Source: Fuscovulum ytuae | Lineage (GTDB): Bacteria; Pseudomonadota; Alphaproteobacteria; Rhodobacterales; Rhodobacteraceae | DNA length: 64,000 bases | Direction: 5' to 3' | Assembly (NCBI RefSeq): GCF_029953595.1 | Contig: NZ_CP124535.1 | Span: forward strand, 930,001 to 994,000 | Part shown: positions 29,278 to 39,154 of the stretch, one piece after another | How positions within the stretch are numbered: the stretch's first letter is position 1 | Layout: the number at the start of each line of letters is the position of its first letter | Position numbers and translations under genes: made by a program | Notes under the pieces: generated by a model | Told to the model about the DNA's origin: nothing | The model's database searches: none | The model's input: only the letters and a program-made list of their open reading frames with translations

Positions 29278-30570
29278 ATGCACGATATCCGCGCCATCCG
29301 CGAAAACCCCGCAGCCTTTGACGAAGGCCTGCGCCGCCGTGGCCTGTCCCCTGCCTCGCCCGAAATCCTTGCGCTGGATGCCGATCGTCGCGCCAAGATC
29401 GCCGCCGCCGAAACCGCCACCGCCGACCAGAACCGCGCCTCCAAGGACGTGGGGGCCGCCAAGGCCCGTGGCGACGATGCCGAGTTTGAACGCCTCCGCG
29501 CCTTAGTCTCTGAAAAGAAAGCGGAAATCGCCCGCCTTACGGCCGAGGCGGATGCCCAGGATGCCGCCCTGCGCGACATGCTGATGCGCATCCCCAACCT
29601 GCCCCATGCCGATGTGCCAGAGGGCCGGGATGAAGAAGAGAATGTCGAACTTCGCCGTTGGGGCACGCCCCGAACTTTTGACTTCAAGCCCTTGGAACAT
29701 TTCGACATTCCGGCCGTGAAGCCGGGGATGGATTTCGAGACGGCGGCCAAACTCTCTGGCTCCCGCTTTGTGGTGCTGAAAGGGGCCGTGATCCGCGTCC
29801 ACCGCGCCTTGGCGCAGTTGATGCTCGACACCCACATCACCGACCACGGGCTGACCGAAACCTGGACCCCGGTCCTGGTGAAGGAAGACGCCATGTATGG
29901 CACCAACCAACTGCCCAAATTCGCCGAAGACAGCTATCAGACGACCAATGGCTGGTGGCTTGTGCCCACCTCCGAAGTCACCCTGACGAATACGGTTGCG
30001 GGCGATATTCTGGAAGAAAATCAACTGCCTATCCGCATGACCGCACATACTCAATGCTTCCGGTCCGAAGCAGGCAGCGCGGGCAAGGACACCACGGGGA
30101 TGCTCCGTCAGCACCAGTTCGAAAAGGTGGAAATGGTGTCGATCACCACCCCCGACACGAGCATGGCTGAACATGACAGAATGACCCGCTGCGCCGAAGC
30201 CATCCTCGAAAAACTGGAACTCCCCTACCGGACCATCGTCCTCTGCACGGGCGACATGGGCTTTGGCGCGCAAAAGACCCATGATCTCGAAGTCTGGCTT
30301 CCCGGTCAGAACCGCTATCGCGAGATCAGCTCCGTTTCCGTCTGCGGGGACTTTCAGGCCCGCCGAATGAATGCCCGTTTCCGGCCCGCGGGCGGCGGAA
30401 AACCCGAATTTGTTCATACGCTTAACGGGTCCGGCCTTGCCGTCGGCCGCACCCTGATCGCGGTCTTGGAAAACGGCCAGCAGGCCGATGGCTCGGTCAC
30501 CCTGCCTGTTGCCCTCCACCCCTATCTCGGTGGCAAGACCCACATCACAGCGGACGGCCAGCTCGCATGA
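29278..30570 (+). CDS. serS: Seryl-tRNA synthetase
   Basis: Charges tRNA-Ser. The 430-residue class II enzyme has an N-terminal coiled-coil arm (about 30-100; rich in Ala, Glu, Lys and Arg), motif 2 [29 protein letters not shown] (about 255-283) and motif 3 [19 protein letters not shown] (about 383-401) with the invariant Arg. It starts [18 protein letters not shown], with AAGGA upstream. Its stop overlaps the next start (ATGA). Confidence 0.98.
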   Translation: MHDIRAIRENPAAFDEGLRRRGLSPASPEILALDADRRAKIAAAETATADQNRASKDVGAAKARGDDAEFERLRALVSEKKAEIARLTAEADAQDAALRDMLMRIPNLPHADVPEGRDEEENVELRRWGTPRTFDFKPLEHFDIPAVKPGMDFETAAKLSGSRFVVLKGAVIRVHRALAQLMLDTHITDHGLTETWTPVLVKEDAMYGTNQLPKFAEDSYQTTNGWWLVPTSEVTLTNTVAGDILEENQLPIRMTAHTQCFRSEAGSAGKDTTGMLRQHQFEKVEMVSITTPDTSMAEHDRMTRCAEAILEKLELPYRTIVLCTGDMGFGAQKTHDLEVWLPGQNRYREISSVSVCGDFQARRMNARFRPAGGGKPEFVHTLNGSGLAVGRTLIAVLENGQQADGSVTLPVALHPYLGGKTHITADGQLA

Positions 30571-31274
30571 AGACGCGCGCCGCCCTCCTCCTTCTTGTCA
30601 CCCTTGCCTTCGGCGCGGCGCCTTTCCTGACGCCGCCCTTCCGGGGTTATGACCCGGCCCTCTTCCCGGTGCAGATTGCCCGCCCCTCGATCCAGCCCGC
30701 AGGCTATGCCTTCGGAATATGGAGTGTGATCTACCTCTGGCTTTTCGCGCATGCCGTCACAAGCCTTTGGAAACGCGCGGAAAATCCGGCATGGGACCGC
30801 ACGCGCCTGCCCTTGATCATTGCCGTCGCCCTGGGGTCTGCTTGGCTTTCCATCGCGCCCGTGGCGCCCATCGCGGCCACGGTGACGATCCTCGTCATGG
30901 CCGCCGCCGCCATCGCCGCCTTCCTTCTGTCCGATCCACAGACCGACCGTTGGCTTCTCTCCGCCCCGACCGCCATCCTTGCCGGATGGCTCTCTGCCGC
31001 CGCCGCAGTTTCCACCGGGGTCGTCCTCGCGGGCTATGGCTGGCTCTCCGACAGCGCCTCAGCGCTTGCTATGATTGCTGTTACCCTTGCCTTAAGCCTT
31101 TGGGTCCAAAGGCAAAAGCCCGCGATGCCAATCTATGGGCTGACGGTGATCTGGGCGCTTGCGGGCATCGTTACGGTGAATGCCGGCCTCAACCCCACGG
31201 TGGGGATCGCCGCAGGCCTTGGCATCGCCGCCCTTGCACTGACTCTGGTGCAACAGTTGAAGGCCAACCGCTAA
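30567..31274 (+). CDS. TspO/MBR-like integral membrane protein
   Basis: A 235-residue protein with about seven hydrophobic helices. The early segment [23 protein letters not shown] (about 41-63) matches the conserved start of a TspO-related family in bacteria and eukaryotes (P-x-G-Y-x-F-x-I-W-x-x-I-Y). Classic TspO proteins bind porphyrins and affect tetrapyrrole export, but this longer type is uncharacterised. The four-base overlap with serS implies cotranslation, perhaps only by compact packing. Confidence 0.65.
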   Translation: MKTRAALLLLVTLAFGAAPFLTPPFRGYDPALFPVQIARPSIQPAGYAFGIWSVIYLWLFAHAVTSLWKRAENPAWDRTRLPLIIAVALGSAWLSIAPVAPIAATVTILVMAAAAIAAFLLSDPQTDRWLLSAPTAILAGWLSAAAAVSTGVVLAGYGWLSDSASALAMIAVTLALSLWVQRQKPAMPIYGLTVIWALAGIVTVNAGLNPTVGIAAGLGIAALALTLVQQLKANR

Positions 31275-31279
31275 GCCAT

Positions 31280-31302
31280 TTCACCTTGGCCCCAATACTC
31301 AA
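31280..31302 (-). repeat. GAGTATTT-type dispersed repeat, copy downstream of der
   Basis: Read on minus: TTGAGTATTGGGGCC followed by AAGGTGAA, two changes from the other copies. It lies between the convergent 3' ends of the TspO-like gene and der. Confidence 0.75.
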
Positions 31303-31340
31303 TCGACGCCGCCCTGATGCAGCGCCGCTCCGGGTTTGGA

Positions 31341-32807
31341 TTACCCCTTCCGCCCTTCGATATGCTTGCGCAGGCGCGAGGGCGTATTGAACTTGCGTTC
31401 CTTGAATGGGTTTTTGTCCGATTGGCTGCGAAACATGATGCGGATCGGCACGCCCGGCATTTCAAAATGGTCGCGCAACCCATTGACAAGATAGCGCTTA
31501 TAGCTTTCCGGCATCTCATCGGGCCGCGAACACATCACCACGAAGCCCGGGGGCCGCGCCTTTACCTGCGTCATATAACGCAGCTTGATCCGGTGCCCGC
31601 CCGGCGCGGGCGGCGGATGCGCCTCGGTCATCGCGCCCAGCCAGCTGTTCAGCCGTGCCGTGGTGATCCGTTTGTTCCAAACGTCATGCGCCCGGCAGAT
31701 GGCATCATGCAGCCGGTCCAGACCCCGCCCCGTCTTTGCCGATACCGTCACCAAAGGCGCCCCGCGCAACTGAGGTAGAAGACGTTCGAACATCTCTTTG
31801 AGTTCGGCCAGCTTTTCCTGCTTCTCGTCTTCCAAATCCCACTTGTTCACCGCCACGACAACGGCACGCCCCTCGGTTTCGGCGAAATCCGCAATGCGCA
31901 GGTCCTGCGTTTCGAAGGGGATCTCCACATCCAGCAGGACCACCACCACCTCGGCAAAGCGCACGGCCCGCAGCCCATCCGCGACCGACAGTTTTTCCAG
32001 CTTTTCCACCACGCGCGCCTTCTTGCGCATCCCCGCGGTGTCAAAGATACGGATCGGCGTGCCCTGCCAATCTGCCCGCACGGAAATCGCATCGCGCGTG
32101 ATCCCGGCCTCCGGCCCCGTCAGCAGGCGATCTTCGCCGATGATCTTGTTGATAAGTGTGGATTTTCCTGCATTGGGCCGACCGATCACCGCGATCTGCA
32201 AGGGGCGCTTGGCGGTCGGGCGATGGGCGGCGGGATCAACCTCATCCTCGCCAATCTCGCCCTCGATTTCCACTTCCGTTTCGGGGGTATTGGCGGCCTC
32301 ACGCGCGGCAAACTCCTCGCGGAAGGGGGTCAGGATGCGATAAAGGTCATCCATCCCTTCACCATGTTCCGCCGACAGTCGGACAGGTTCGCCAAGTCCA
32401 AGGCTCCACGCTTCCAAAGCGCCACTATCCCCTGCCGCCCCTTCGGCCTTGTTCACACCAAGGATCACGCGGGCATTCTTTTTACGCAGGATATCGGCGA
32501 AAACCTCGTCCGAAGGCGTCACGCCCACCCGCCCATCGATCAGGAAAAGGCAAACATCCGCCATCTCCACCGCGCGTTCGGTCAGCCGCCGCATCCTGCC
32601 CTGCAGGCTGTCATCGGTCACCTCCTCCAGCCCCGCCGTGTCGATCACGGTAAAGCGCAGGTCGAAGAGTTTCGCATCCCCTTCACGCAGGTCGCGCGTC
32701 ACGCCTGGCTGGTCATCCACCAGCGCAAGACGCTTGCCAACCAGTCGGTTGAACAGCGTGGATTTGCCCACATTGGGCCGCCCCACAATCGCAAGGGTAA
32801 AGCTCAT
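31341..32807 (-). CDS. der: Ribosome assembly GTPase Der (EngA)
   Basis: Der has two GTPase domains in tandem and helps 50S subunit assembly. The 488-residue protein has G1 motifs GRPNVGKST (about 8-16) and GRPNAGKST (about 211-219), DTAG in both domains, NKAE/NKWD base-recognition motifs, and a C-terminal KH-like domain with [20 protein letters not shown]. It is third of a yfgM-bamB-der series, the same order as in enterobacteria. Confidence 0.97.
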   Translation of the reverse strand: MSFTLAIVGRPNVGKSTLFNRLVGKRLALVDDQPGVTRDLREGDAKLFDLRFTVIDTAGLEEVTDDSLQGRMRRLTERAVEMADVCLFLIDGRVGVTPSDEVFADILRKKNARVILGVNKAEGAAGDSGALEAWSLGLGEPVRLSAEHGEGMDDLYRILTPFREEFAAREAANTPETEVEIEGEIGEDEVDPAAHRPTAKRPLQIAVIGRPNAGKSTLINKIIGEDRLLTGPEAGITRDAISVRADWQGTPIRIFDTAGMRKKARVVEKLEKLSVADGLRAVRFAEVVVVLLDVEIPFETQDLRIADFAETEGRAVVVAVNKWDLEDEKQEKLAELKEMFERLLPQLRGAPLVTVSAKTGRGLDRLHDAICRAHDVWNKRITTARLNSWLGAMTEAHPPPAPGGHRIKLRYMTQVKARPPGFVVMCSRPDEMPESYKRYLVNGLRDHFEMPGVPIRIMFRSQSDKNPFKERKFNTPSRLRKHIEGRKG

Positions 32808-32855
32808 CGCCCGCTCCCGGTTTTCCGAAGAGGAACCCCTTACACGGGGTTTGCG

Positions 32856-34220
32856 TCAACGGAAAGCGTGAAGTTGTCCATTGTCCGAGACAACATACAG
32901 CGTCCCACCCGCCAAGGCCGGTGGGGCCGATGCCCCGCCCGGAATCTCGGCCCCGCCCACCAAGGCGCCATCCACCGGGTTGAACAGCCGCAACTGCCCG
33001 TCACCCGATACCACCGCCAGCCGCCCGCCCGCCAGCACGGGGCCGAATTGCGGGAAGATCGCGATGCGACGCTTGGGTTTTTCCTTTGTGAAATAGGGCA
33101 TATCCACGGCCCAGATCACCTCGCCTGTCGCTGCATCAAGGCGCACAAGGCGGTTTTCGTCATTCACAAGGAAGACGGATCCCCCCACCACCAAGGGCGG
33201 GTTCAACGCGCCTTCCACGGCCGTCCAGATCCGTTCCCCAGACGAGGTATCCATCGCGGCCGTCCGACCAGAAGCCGTGCCGACATAGGTCACATCGCCA
33301 AGGACCACCGCATCCCCCGTGATGTCCGTTAGCCCGGCATAACCACGCCCAACCCGTTGTCCGGTGACGGGTGCTTGCCAGACCTGCAGACCCGACACTT
33401 TCAGCGCTGCTGTGATTGATCCATTCGCGAAGGGGAAAAGGACAAGCTGCTCACCCACCGACGGTGCAGCGGAACCAACCACACCGGTCGAACCAACAGC
33501 CCCCGGCACCGTCCAACGCACGCGACCATTGTCGGCCTCAAGCGCCCAACCCGATCCGTCACGGCCCGAAACATAGACCGTGCCACCCGATACCGCGGGC
33601 GCCCCCGTCACCGGGGCATCAAGCCGCTGCCGCCAGACGACACCGCCCGACGCCGCATCCAACGCAACCAATTCGCCATAGGCCGTCGCGGCATAGACGC
33701 GCCCGCCCTCTACCGCCAGACCACCACCGGAAACACCACCGCCCCGGTCGAAGGTCGCCGTCAAGTCCGCACGCCACAGCACCGCGCCCGCAGCCGACGT
33801 GGCCTGCACCACCGATGCCGCATCCAGTGTGAAGATACGGCCATCCGCCACCACGGGGGCGGCGCTGACCCGGTTCTTTCGGCTGTTCCCGGCCCCAATC
33901 GACACGGACCAAGCCCGCGCAGGCGCGGGCGACAGCGCCCCATGCACCGACGCATGGTTGGCCGAGGCCCCCCGCATCCCCCAATCAGCATTGCTTACAG
34001 CGGCGGGCAGCGAAATCGGCTCCGCCCGGTTTTCCGGCCGATCCGGCGGGGCGACAGGCGCCGCTTCCCCTTCCACTTGGATCGAGGCCTCCAGATCGGC
34101 CCGCACCGGAAAACGCTCCCCCGGAAGGATAAGTTCCCTCTCGCACCCGGCCAGCACCGTCACGACGGCCAGACCCGAGATCGTTCCCCAAACGCTGCGC
34201 TTCAAAGTCCCGGCCCCCAT
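32856..34220 (-). CDS. bamB: PQQ-like beta-propeller lipoprotein, BamB-type
   Basis: BamB is an outer-membrane lipoprotein of the BAM complex. The 454-residue protein has a lipoprotein signal (WGTISGLAVVTVLAGC, with the lipid-anchored Cys near residue 26) followed by an eight-bladed propeller. Repeated blade motifs include GRIFTLDAASVVQA, GRVYAATAYGELVALDAASGGVVWRQ, GTVYVSGRDGSGWALEADNGRVRW and GTLYVVSDNGQLHAF. Position between yfgM and der supports the BamB call over a dehydrogenase. The frame is open to 34265; the ATG at 34220 begins the lipoprotein signal. A gap of 48 bases leads to der. Confidence 0.88.
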   Translation of the reverse strand: MGAGTLKRSVWGTISGLAVVTVLAGCERELILPGERFPVRADLEASIQVEGEAAPVAPPDRPENRAEPISLPAAVSNADWGMRGASANHASVHGALSPAPARAWSVSIGAGNSRKNRVSAAPVVADGRIFTLDAASVVQATSAAGAVLWRADLTATFDRGGGVSGGGLAVEGGRVYAATAYGELVALDAASGGVVWRQRLDAPVTGAPAVSGGTVYVSGRDGSGWALEADNGRVRWTVPGAVGSTGVVGSAAPSVGEQLVLFPFANGSITAALKVSGLQVWQAPVTGQRVGRGYAGLTDITGDAVVLGDVTYVGTASGRTAAMDTSSGERIWTAVEGALNPPLVVGGSVFLVNDENRLVRLDAATGEVIWAVDMPYFTKEKPKRRIAIFPQFGPVLAGGRLAVVSGDGQLRLFNPVDGALVGGAEIPGGASAPPALAGGTLYVVSDNGQLHAFR

Positions 34221-34251
34221 CTGTCGTTCCTTGCCGCCCTGCGGGGCACGG

Positions 34252-34938
34252 TCAGCCCGCATCATCCTCGGCCACCGCGGCAGATGGAACTGTGGCAGGC
34301 GCCACCTCTCCGCCCAGCGCGATGATCATCTGTTCCGCCCGCGCCCGCACACCACCCGGCGATTCCTGATCGCTCAAAAGGGCGGTCAACGCGGCAATCG
34401 CCTCATCCGTCTTGCCCTCTTCCACCAAAAGATAGGCCATCTGTTCCAAGGCCATGGTGCGATAGGGCCGCCCCGGCGCGGCCACCGGATCCAGCACCGC
34501 GCGGCGATCCGAAATCGACATCTCGCTCCCCGCGATCACAACCTTGCGCAGCGCTGCAAGATCCCGATAGCTCGGTGGCATCGTCGCGTCATTGGCCAGC
34601 TGTTCCAGCGCGGCAATCGCACCTGCGCGATCCGCAACCGGATCAGAGGCCAGCAATAGGTTCAAGATCGCCGCCTGTTCGCCATCCGCCGGTGTCGCGG
34701 TTAAGGCAGCAACCCGATCCTGTGGCGCACCAAGGTCAAGGGCATCCAGCACGGCATCACCAAAGGCTTCGGCCTGCGCCTCGGCCTGCGCACGCCGCCA
34801 TTCGGTCCAGCCTGCACCGCCCACCACAGCCAGCACCAATAGCACCCCGATCCAGCCATATTTGCGCATCAGGGCAAACAGCCTGTCGCGGCGGACCTCT
34901 TCGGTCACCTCTTCGATAAAGCTGTCGGGGTTGCTCAC
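34252..34938 (-). CDS. YfgM-like membrane-anchored TPR protein
   Basis: A 228-residue protein read from a GTG at 34938, preceded by GGAG and giving the family-like start MSNPDSFIEEVTEEVRRDRLF. It has one membrane helix (KYGWIGVLLVLAVVGGAGWTEW, about 27-48) and a periplasmic TPR-type domain of helices such as AIAALEQLANDATMPPSYRDLAALRKV and ALEQMAYLLVEEGKTDEAIAALTAL. YfgM of E. coli links SecYEG with periplasmic chaperones. It is 31 bases upstream of bamB. Confidence 0.82.
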   Translation of the reverse strand: MSNPDSFIEEVTEEVRRDRLFALMRKYGWIGVLLVLAVVGGAGWTEWRRAQAEAQAEAFGDAVLDALDLGAPQDRVAALTATPADGEQAAILNLLLASDPVADRAGAIAALEQLANDATMPPSYRDLAALRKVVIAGSEMSISDRRAVLDPVAAPGRPYRTMALEQMAYLLVEEGKTDEAIAALTALLSDQESPGGVRARAEQMIIALGGEVAPATVPSAAVAEDDAG

Positions 34939-35025
34939 GGGCCGCTCCACATTCTTTTGCACCGTCTTACACGCAAGCGGGAAGGCTTGCCAAGCCCCGC
35001 CCCCTTCGGCGCGCGTCAGGCAGGA

Positions 35026-36864
35026 TCATTCCGCTGCCAGCGTCTCGTCCTCTTCGGAGGATTGCCGCGCCCACATCGCGGCGTACCGGCCGCCCTGCGA
35101 CAGCAGATCCTCATGCGTCCCCTGCTCTACAATCACGCCCGCCTCAAGCACGACGATCTGGTCGGCATCCGCGATGGTCGACAGGCGATGCGCGATGGTG
35201 ATCACCGTCCGCCCCTGCCCCATCTCGCGCAGACTGTCCTGAATATCCCGCTCTGTCTGGGTATCCAGTGCCGAGGTCGCCTCATCAAGGATCAGGATCG
35301 GCGGGTCTTTCAAAAGCGTCCGCGCGATACCGACGCGCTGCTTTTCCCCACCCGAAAGCTTCAGCCCGCGTTCGCCGACCTTCGTCTCATAGCCCTCTGG
35401 CAGGGAAATGATGAAATCGTGGATTTTCGCCGCCTTGGCCGCCGCAACGATCTCGTCCTCGGTCGCGTTATCGCGGCCATAGGCGATGTTGTAGCGCACC
35501 GTGTCGTTGAACAGAACCGTATCCTGCGGCACAACCCCGATCTGGGCATGGATTGAACTTTGCGTCACGTCCCGCAAATCCTGCCCGTCGATCCGGATTG
35601 CCCCCCCGTTCACGTCGTAGAACCGGAACATCAACCGCCCGATGGTCGATTTGCCCGATCCAGATGGCCCGACCAGCGCATATCGCTGCCCCGCGGGCAC
35701 CTTCAAGCTGATCCCCTTCAGGATCGGACGTGCCGCGTCATAGCCGAATTCCACCTGATCAAACTCCACCGCGCCGCCCCGCACGGTCAGCGCGGGCGCG
35801 CCGGGCTTGTCCACCACTTCCGCAGGCTGGCCCAAAAGACCGAACATCTCGCCCATATCGACCAGTGCCTGCCGGATTTCCCGATAGACCGTGCCAAGGA
35901 AGTTCAGAGGCATGGTGATCTGGATCATATAGGCATTGACCATGACGAAATCGCCCACCGTCAATTCGCCACGCTGCACCCCCATCGCGGCCATGGCCAT
36001 CACGGCCACCAGCCCCGACGTGATCAACAGCGCCTGCCCACCGTTCAGGAAAGACAGGCTCAGCCCCGTCTTCACCGCCGCCGCCTCATAGCGCTGCATC
36101 GCGTGGTCATAGCGCGCCGCCTCGCGGGTTTCGGCGTTGAAATACTTTACCGTTTCATAGTTCAGCAGGCTGTCGATGGCCTTTTGGTTCGCATCGGTAT
36201 CCTGCTCGTTCATCTCGCGCCGGATTTTCACCCGCCATTCTGTCACGGCCAGCGTGAACCAGACATAAAGCGTGATCACCCCGACGACGACGGCCATGTA
36301 AGACAGGCCGAACACCGTGGCGAAGATCACCGCCACCATCGCAAGTTCAAGGATCAAGGGCCCAATCGAAAACAGCATGAAGCGCAGAAGGAAGTCGACG
36401 CCCTTGACCCCGCGTTCGATGATCCGGCTTAGTCCGCCCGTCTTGCGCGTGATGTGATAGCGCAGCGACAGGCGGTGAATATGGGTAAAGGTCTCCAGCG
36501 CCAGCTTTCGCAGCGCCCGCTGCCCCACGCGCACAAAGATCGCATCGCGCAATTCCTGAAAAGCCACCGTCCCCAGACGCGCCATCCCATAGGCCACCGT
36601 CAGGCCAACAGCCGTAAGCCCAAGCAAGGTGCCAGTATCCGGCGTCTCACCCGCCAGTGCATCCACAGCCTGTTTGTAGAAATAAGGGGTCGAGACTGAA
36701 ACGATCTTCGCCGCCACAAGCATGAGGAAAGCGGCAACCACGCGCCGCTTCACCCATGTTTCGCCATCCGGCCAAAGATAGGGCAGCACCCGCCGTATCG
36801 TGTGAAGGCCGCTTGCCGGTTTCTCCACGGTATCCTGGGCGGTGCGGACAGGTGTCTTGCGCAT
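35026..36864 (-). CDS. Atm1-type ABC exporter (fused permease and ATPase)
   Basis: A 612-residue half-transporter with six membrane helices (about 40-330) and an ATPase domain. Motifs are Walker A GPSGSGKST (about 400-408), Q-loop GVVPQDTVLFND, signature LSGGEKQRVGIARTLLKDPP and Walker B ILILDEATSALD. The sequences around YFKQAV-type helix 1 and YNIAYGRDNATEDEIVAAAKAAKIHDFI are typical of the ABCB7/Atm1/HMT1 group, which exports glutathione- or sulfur-linked compounds for Fe-S cluster or metal homeostasis. The exact substrate is inferred. It appears monocistronic. Confidence 0.9.
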   Translation of the reverse strand: MRKTPVRTAQDTVEKPASGLHTIRRVLPYLWPDGETWVKRRVVAAFLMLVAAKIVSVSTPYFYKQAVDALAGETPDTGTLLGLTAVGLTVAYGMARLGTVAFQELRDAIFVRVGQRALRKLALETFTHIHRLSLRYHITRKTGGLSRIIERGVKGVDFLLRFMLFSIGPLILELAMVAVIFATVFGLSYMAVVVGVITLYVWFTLAVTEWRVKIRREMNEQDTDANQKAIDSLLNYETVKYFNAETREAARYDHAMQRYEAAAVKTGLSLSFLNGGQALLITSGLVAVMAMAAMGVQRGELTVGDFVMVNAYMIQITMPLNFLGTVYREIRQALVDMGEMFGLLGQPAEVVDKPGAPALTVRGGAVEFDQVEFGYDAARPILKGISLKVPAGQRYALVGPSGSGKSTIGRLMFRFYDVNGGAIRIDGQDLRDVTQSSIHAQIGVVPQDTVLFNDTVRYNIAYGRDNATEDEIVAAAKAAKIHDFIISLPEGYETKVGERGLKLSGGEKQRVGIARTLLKDPPILILDEATSALDTQTERDIQDSLREMGQGRTVITIAHRLSTIADADQIVVLEAGVIVEQGTHEDLLSQGGRYAAMWARQSSEEDETLAAE

Positions 36865-36955
36865 AGTGGGTCGTCCTTTCGACGCCCTACCTAAGCCGCT
36901 TTGGCGGGACGCACCAGAGGCTGTGGCGCAGCCCCCTCTGTGCGTCCCTGCAAGT

Positions 36956-38494
36956 TCACTCGGCCGCCGGGATCGTGAAAACCTGACCCGGGTAGATCAG
37001 GTCCGGATCGCGGATCTGGTCCTTGTTCGCCTCAAAGACCTGCACATAGCGGATGCCCGCGCCAAGGTTCTCGGTTGCGATCCGCCAAAGGGTAAAGCCC
37101 GGCTGCACGGTGACAGTCGTCGGCCCGGCGCTGCTCGCACCCGCGTCCACAGACCCAGCTGCGGCCGGATCGGCCCCGCCATCACCCGCTTCAGCTTGCG
37201 TTACGCCCGTCGGTGCCACAGCCTCTGCAGCCGCTGCCAGCGCTTCAACCGTCTCCCGCTTGAAGGGCGTCTCGAACCGGCTTGTGACCTTGCCCTCCCC
37301 ATCCAACTGATCCGCGCGCAAAACATAGACCCCGGGTGCCACCTCAGGGAGCGTTACAGCCCAATCCCCTGCCGCGGAAATCGACGCTTCGGCCATCTGC
37401 GCATTGTCAAGGTAAAGCCGCACCACCCGCCCGGCCGTGCCGCGCCCGGCCAATTGCACCGCACCTGCCTCGGTGTAGGTGATCGTGTCGATGGTCACAT
37501 TGGCCACGAGTTCCGGCGCAATCTCTGCCGCCGATTGCAGCACTTTCGCCCCTTCATCCGTCACCAGCAAGGCCGCCGGGGCCTCGGCGACGGGAGCGGC
37601 TTCAGCCGGGGCTTCTGTCTCGGGCTGAGGCTCTGGCGTGCTTGCAGCGGCCTCCGCTGCCTCGGTCGGCGCCTCGGGCACCTCTGCCTCTGCCACCACA
37701 ACGGGCGCGATGGTCGGGCCAATCACCACTGTCGCCTCTGCCGGCACCTCTGTCCCATCCGCAAGCAGCATGACCATGGACAGCACGCGCGGTGCCGCAC
37801 TGGGCGCAAGGTTGAACATTGCAACAAACTTGCCCTGCGGATCGGCGGGCACTGCGGCAAGTTCCGCGCCAATGACCCTCAAAGAAACCGTGGATCCGGC
37901 TGCGGCCGACCCAGCCACCAGCGCAGATCCATCCTTTTCCACCCGAACAAGGTCAAAGCTCGGCGGGATCGGTGCCGCTTCCTCCACGACTGCCGCTGCG
38001 GCATTCTCTTCGGCAGGAACAGCAACTTCCGCCACAGGCGCCACGTCTGCCACTTCTGTCACGGGTTCGGCCACCGCTTCCCCCGCCGCGGCCTCATTCG
38101 CCGCTGTTTCGCCCGCCGCTGCTTCGTCAGGGGCAGCTTCGTCTGGGGCGGCTTCGGTGACGGCGACCTCTGTCTCAGCCTCGGTTGCAACAGTCTCCGG
38201 CGCCGATGCCTGGGCCCCGGTTGCAGGATCGGCCACCGCCTCAGACTCAGCCGCTTCTGCCGTCGTTTCCTCTGGCTGCGGCGCGGGTTCCGCCGCGCTG
38301 GTCGCCGTCGCCTCCGTCGTGACAGGCGCAGGCGCGGCCTCAGGCTGCGACCCAGATGCTGTCACTGCCGCCTCTTCCACCGCGGGTGGGCGGTTCACTG
38401 ACCAAGCCCCGTAGAACAGCAGCGCGATAATCGCCCCAACCACAGCCACAACGCCCCCGCGCCCGGCTGCATCCATTTCCGCCCAAGATTTCAT
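36956..38494 (-). CDS. LysM-domain protein with Ala/Glu-rich linkers
   Basis: A 512-residue envelope protein: N-terminal membrane helix (about 13-33), a long Ala/Glu/Pro/Thr-rich linker (about 36-150), an Ig-like domain starting PSFDLVRVEKDGSALVAGSA, a second linker, a second Ig-like domain (about 330-400, AGAVQLAGRGTAGRVVRLYL), and a C-terminal LysM (about 460-510; VTVQPGFTLWRIATENLGAG and IYPGQVFTIP). LysM would hold it on peptidoglycan. Short degenerate repeats such as PDEAAPDEAAAGE occur in the first linker. It is divergent from the LOG gene. Confidence 0.9.
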   Translation of the reverse strand: MKSWAEMDAAGRGGVVAVVGAIIALLFYGAWSVNRPPAVEEAAVTASGSQPEAAPAPVTTEATATSAAEPAPQPEETTAEAAESEAVADPATGAQASAPETVATEAETEVAVTEAAPDEAAPDEAAAGETAANEAAAGEAVAEPVTEVADVAPVAEVAVPAEENAAAAVVEEAAPIPPSFDLVRVEKDGSALVAGSAAAGSTVSLRVIGAELAAVPADPQGKFVAMFNLAPSAAPRVLSMVMLLADGTEVPAEATVVIGPTIAPVVVAEAEVPEAPTEAAEAAASTPEPQPETEAPAEAAPVAEAPAALLVTDEGAKVLQSAAEIAPELVANVTIDTITYTEAGAVQLAGRGTAGRVVRLYLDNAQMAEASISAAGDWAVTLPEVAPGVYVLRADQLDGEGKVTSRFETPFKRETVEALAAAAEAVAPTGVTQAEAGDGGADPAAAGSVDAGASSAGPTTVTVQPGFTLWRIATENLGAGIRYVQVFEANKDQIRDPDLIYPGQVFTIPAAE

Positions 38495-38599
38495 CCCGTT
38501 TCCCCGAAATCAGGGCCTGTTCCCGGCCCCTTCTTCCCTTAACTCTGCAAGCCCGATAACACGGATGAACCGTTCCGCCCATAGCCCGAAAGCAAGTCC

Positions 38600-39154
38600 A
38601 TGTCCGCCTTCCATTCCATCTGTGTCTTCTGCGGCTCACGCGCAGGTGCCCGCCCTTCTTATGCAGAGGCTGCAAAAGCTTTCGGTCAGGCCATCGCCGA
38701 CGAAGGGTGGCGCCTTGTTTACGGCGCGGGCGATGTCGGCCTGATGGGCGAAGTGGCACGCGCTGCCCAAGCCTCTGGCGCGCGCACCATGGGCGTTATC
38801 CCGATACATCTCATGGCGCGCGAAAAGGGCAAGCGCGACCTGTCGCAGCTGGTGATCACGGAAGACATGCATGAACGCAAAAAGGTGATGTTCATGAACT
38901 CGGATGCCATCGTGGTCCTTCCGGGCGGAGCGGGATCATTGGACGAGTTTTTTGAGGTGCTGACCTGGCGGCAAATCGGCCTGCACAAAAAGCCGATCTT
39001 CCTTCTGGATACCGAAGGTTATTGGCAGCCACTTGCCAGCCTTGCCCGCCATGTCGTCGCCGAAGGCTTCGCCGAAAACAGCATGCTTGATTACTACAGC
39101 ACCGTGCCGGATGTACCCGCACTTGTCACGGCATTGCGCAAGGCCCTCTCTTGA
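38600..39154 (+). CDS. LOG-family (TIGR00730) nucleotide 5'-monophosphate phosphoribohydrolase
   Basis: Rossmann-like enzymes of this family split AMP or cytokinin riboside monophosphates into base and ribose 5-phosphate. The 184-residue protein begins FHSICVFCGSRAGARPSY and has GAGDVGLMGEVARAA, MHERKKVMFMNSDAIVVLPGGAGSLDEFFEVLTW (about 95-128). The canonical PGGxGTxxE reads PGGAGSLDE, a conservative Thr-to-Ser change. Its last 61 bases overlap the 3' end of rarD on the other strand. Confidence 0.92.
   Translation: MSAFHSICVFCGSRAGARPSYAEAAKAFGQAIADEGWRLVYGAGDVGLMGEVARAAQASGARTMGVIPIHLMAREKGKRDLSQLVITEDMHERKKVMFMNSDAIVVLPGGAGSLDEFFEVLTWRQIGLHKKPIFLLDTEGYWQPLASLARHVVAEGFAENSMLDYYSTVPDVPALVTALRKALS

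Noticed and set aside
32856-34220. PQQ-dependent dehydrogenase
   Set aside because: The propeller repeats could suggest this, but the lipoprotein signal, length and yfgM-der context fit BamB, and dehydrogenase active-site features are not visible.
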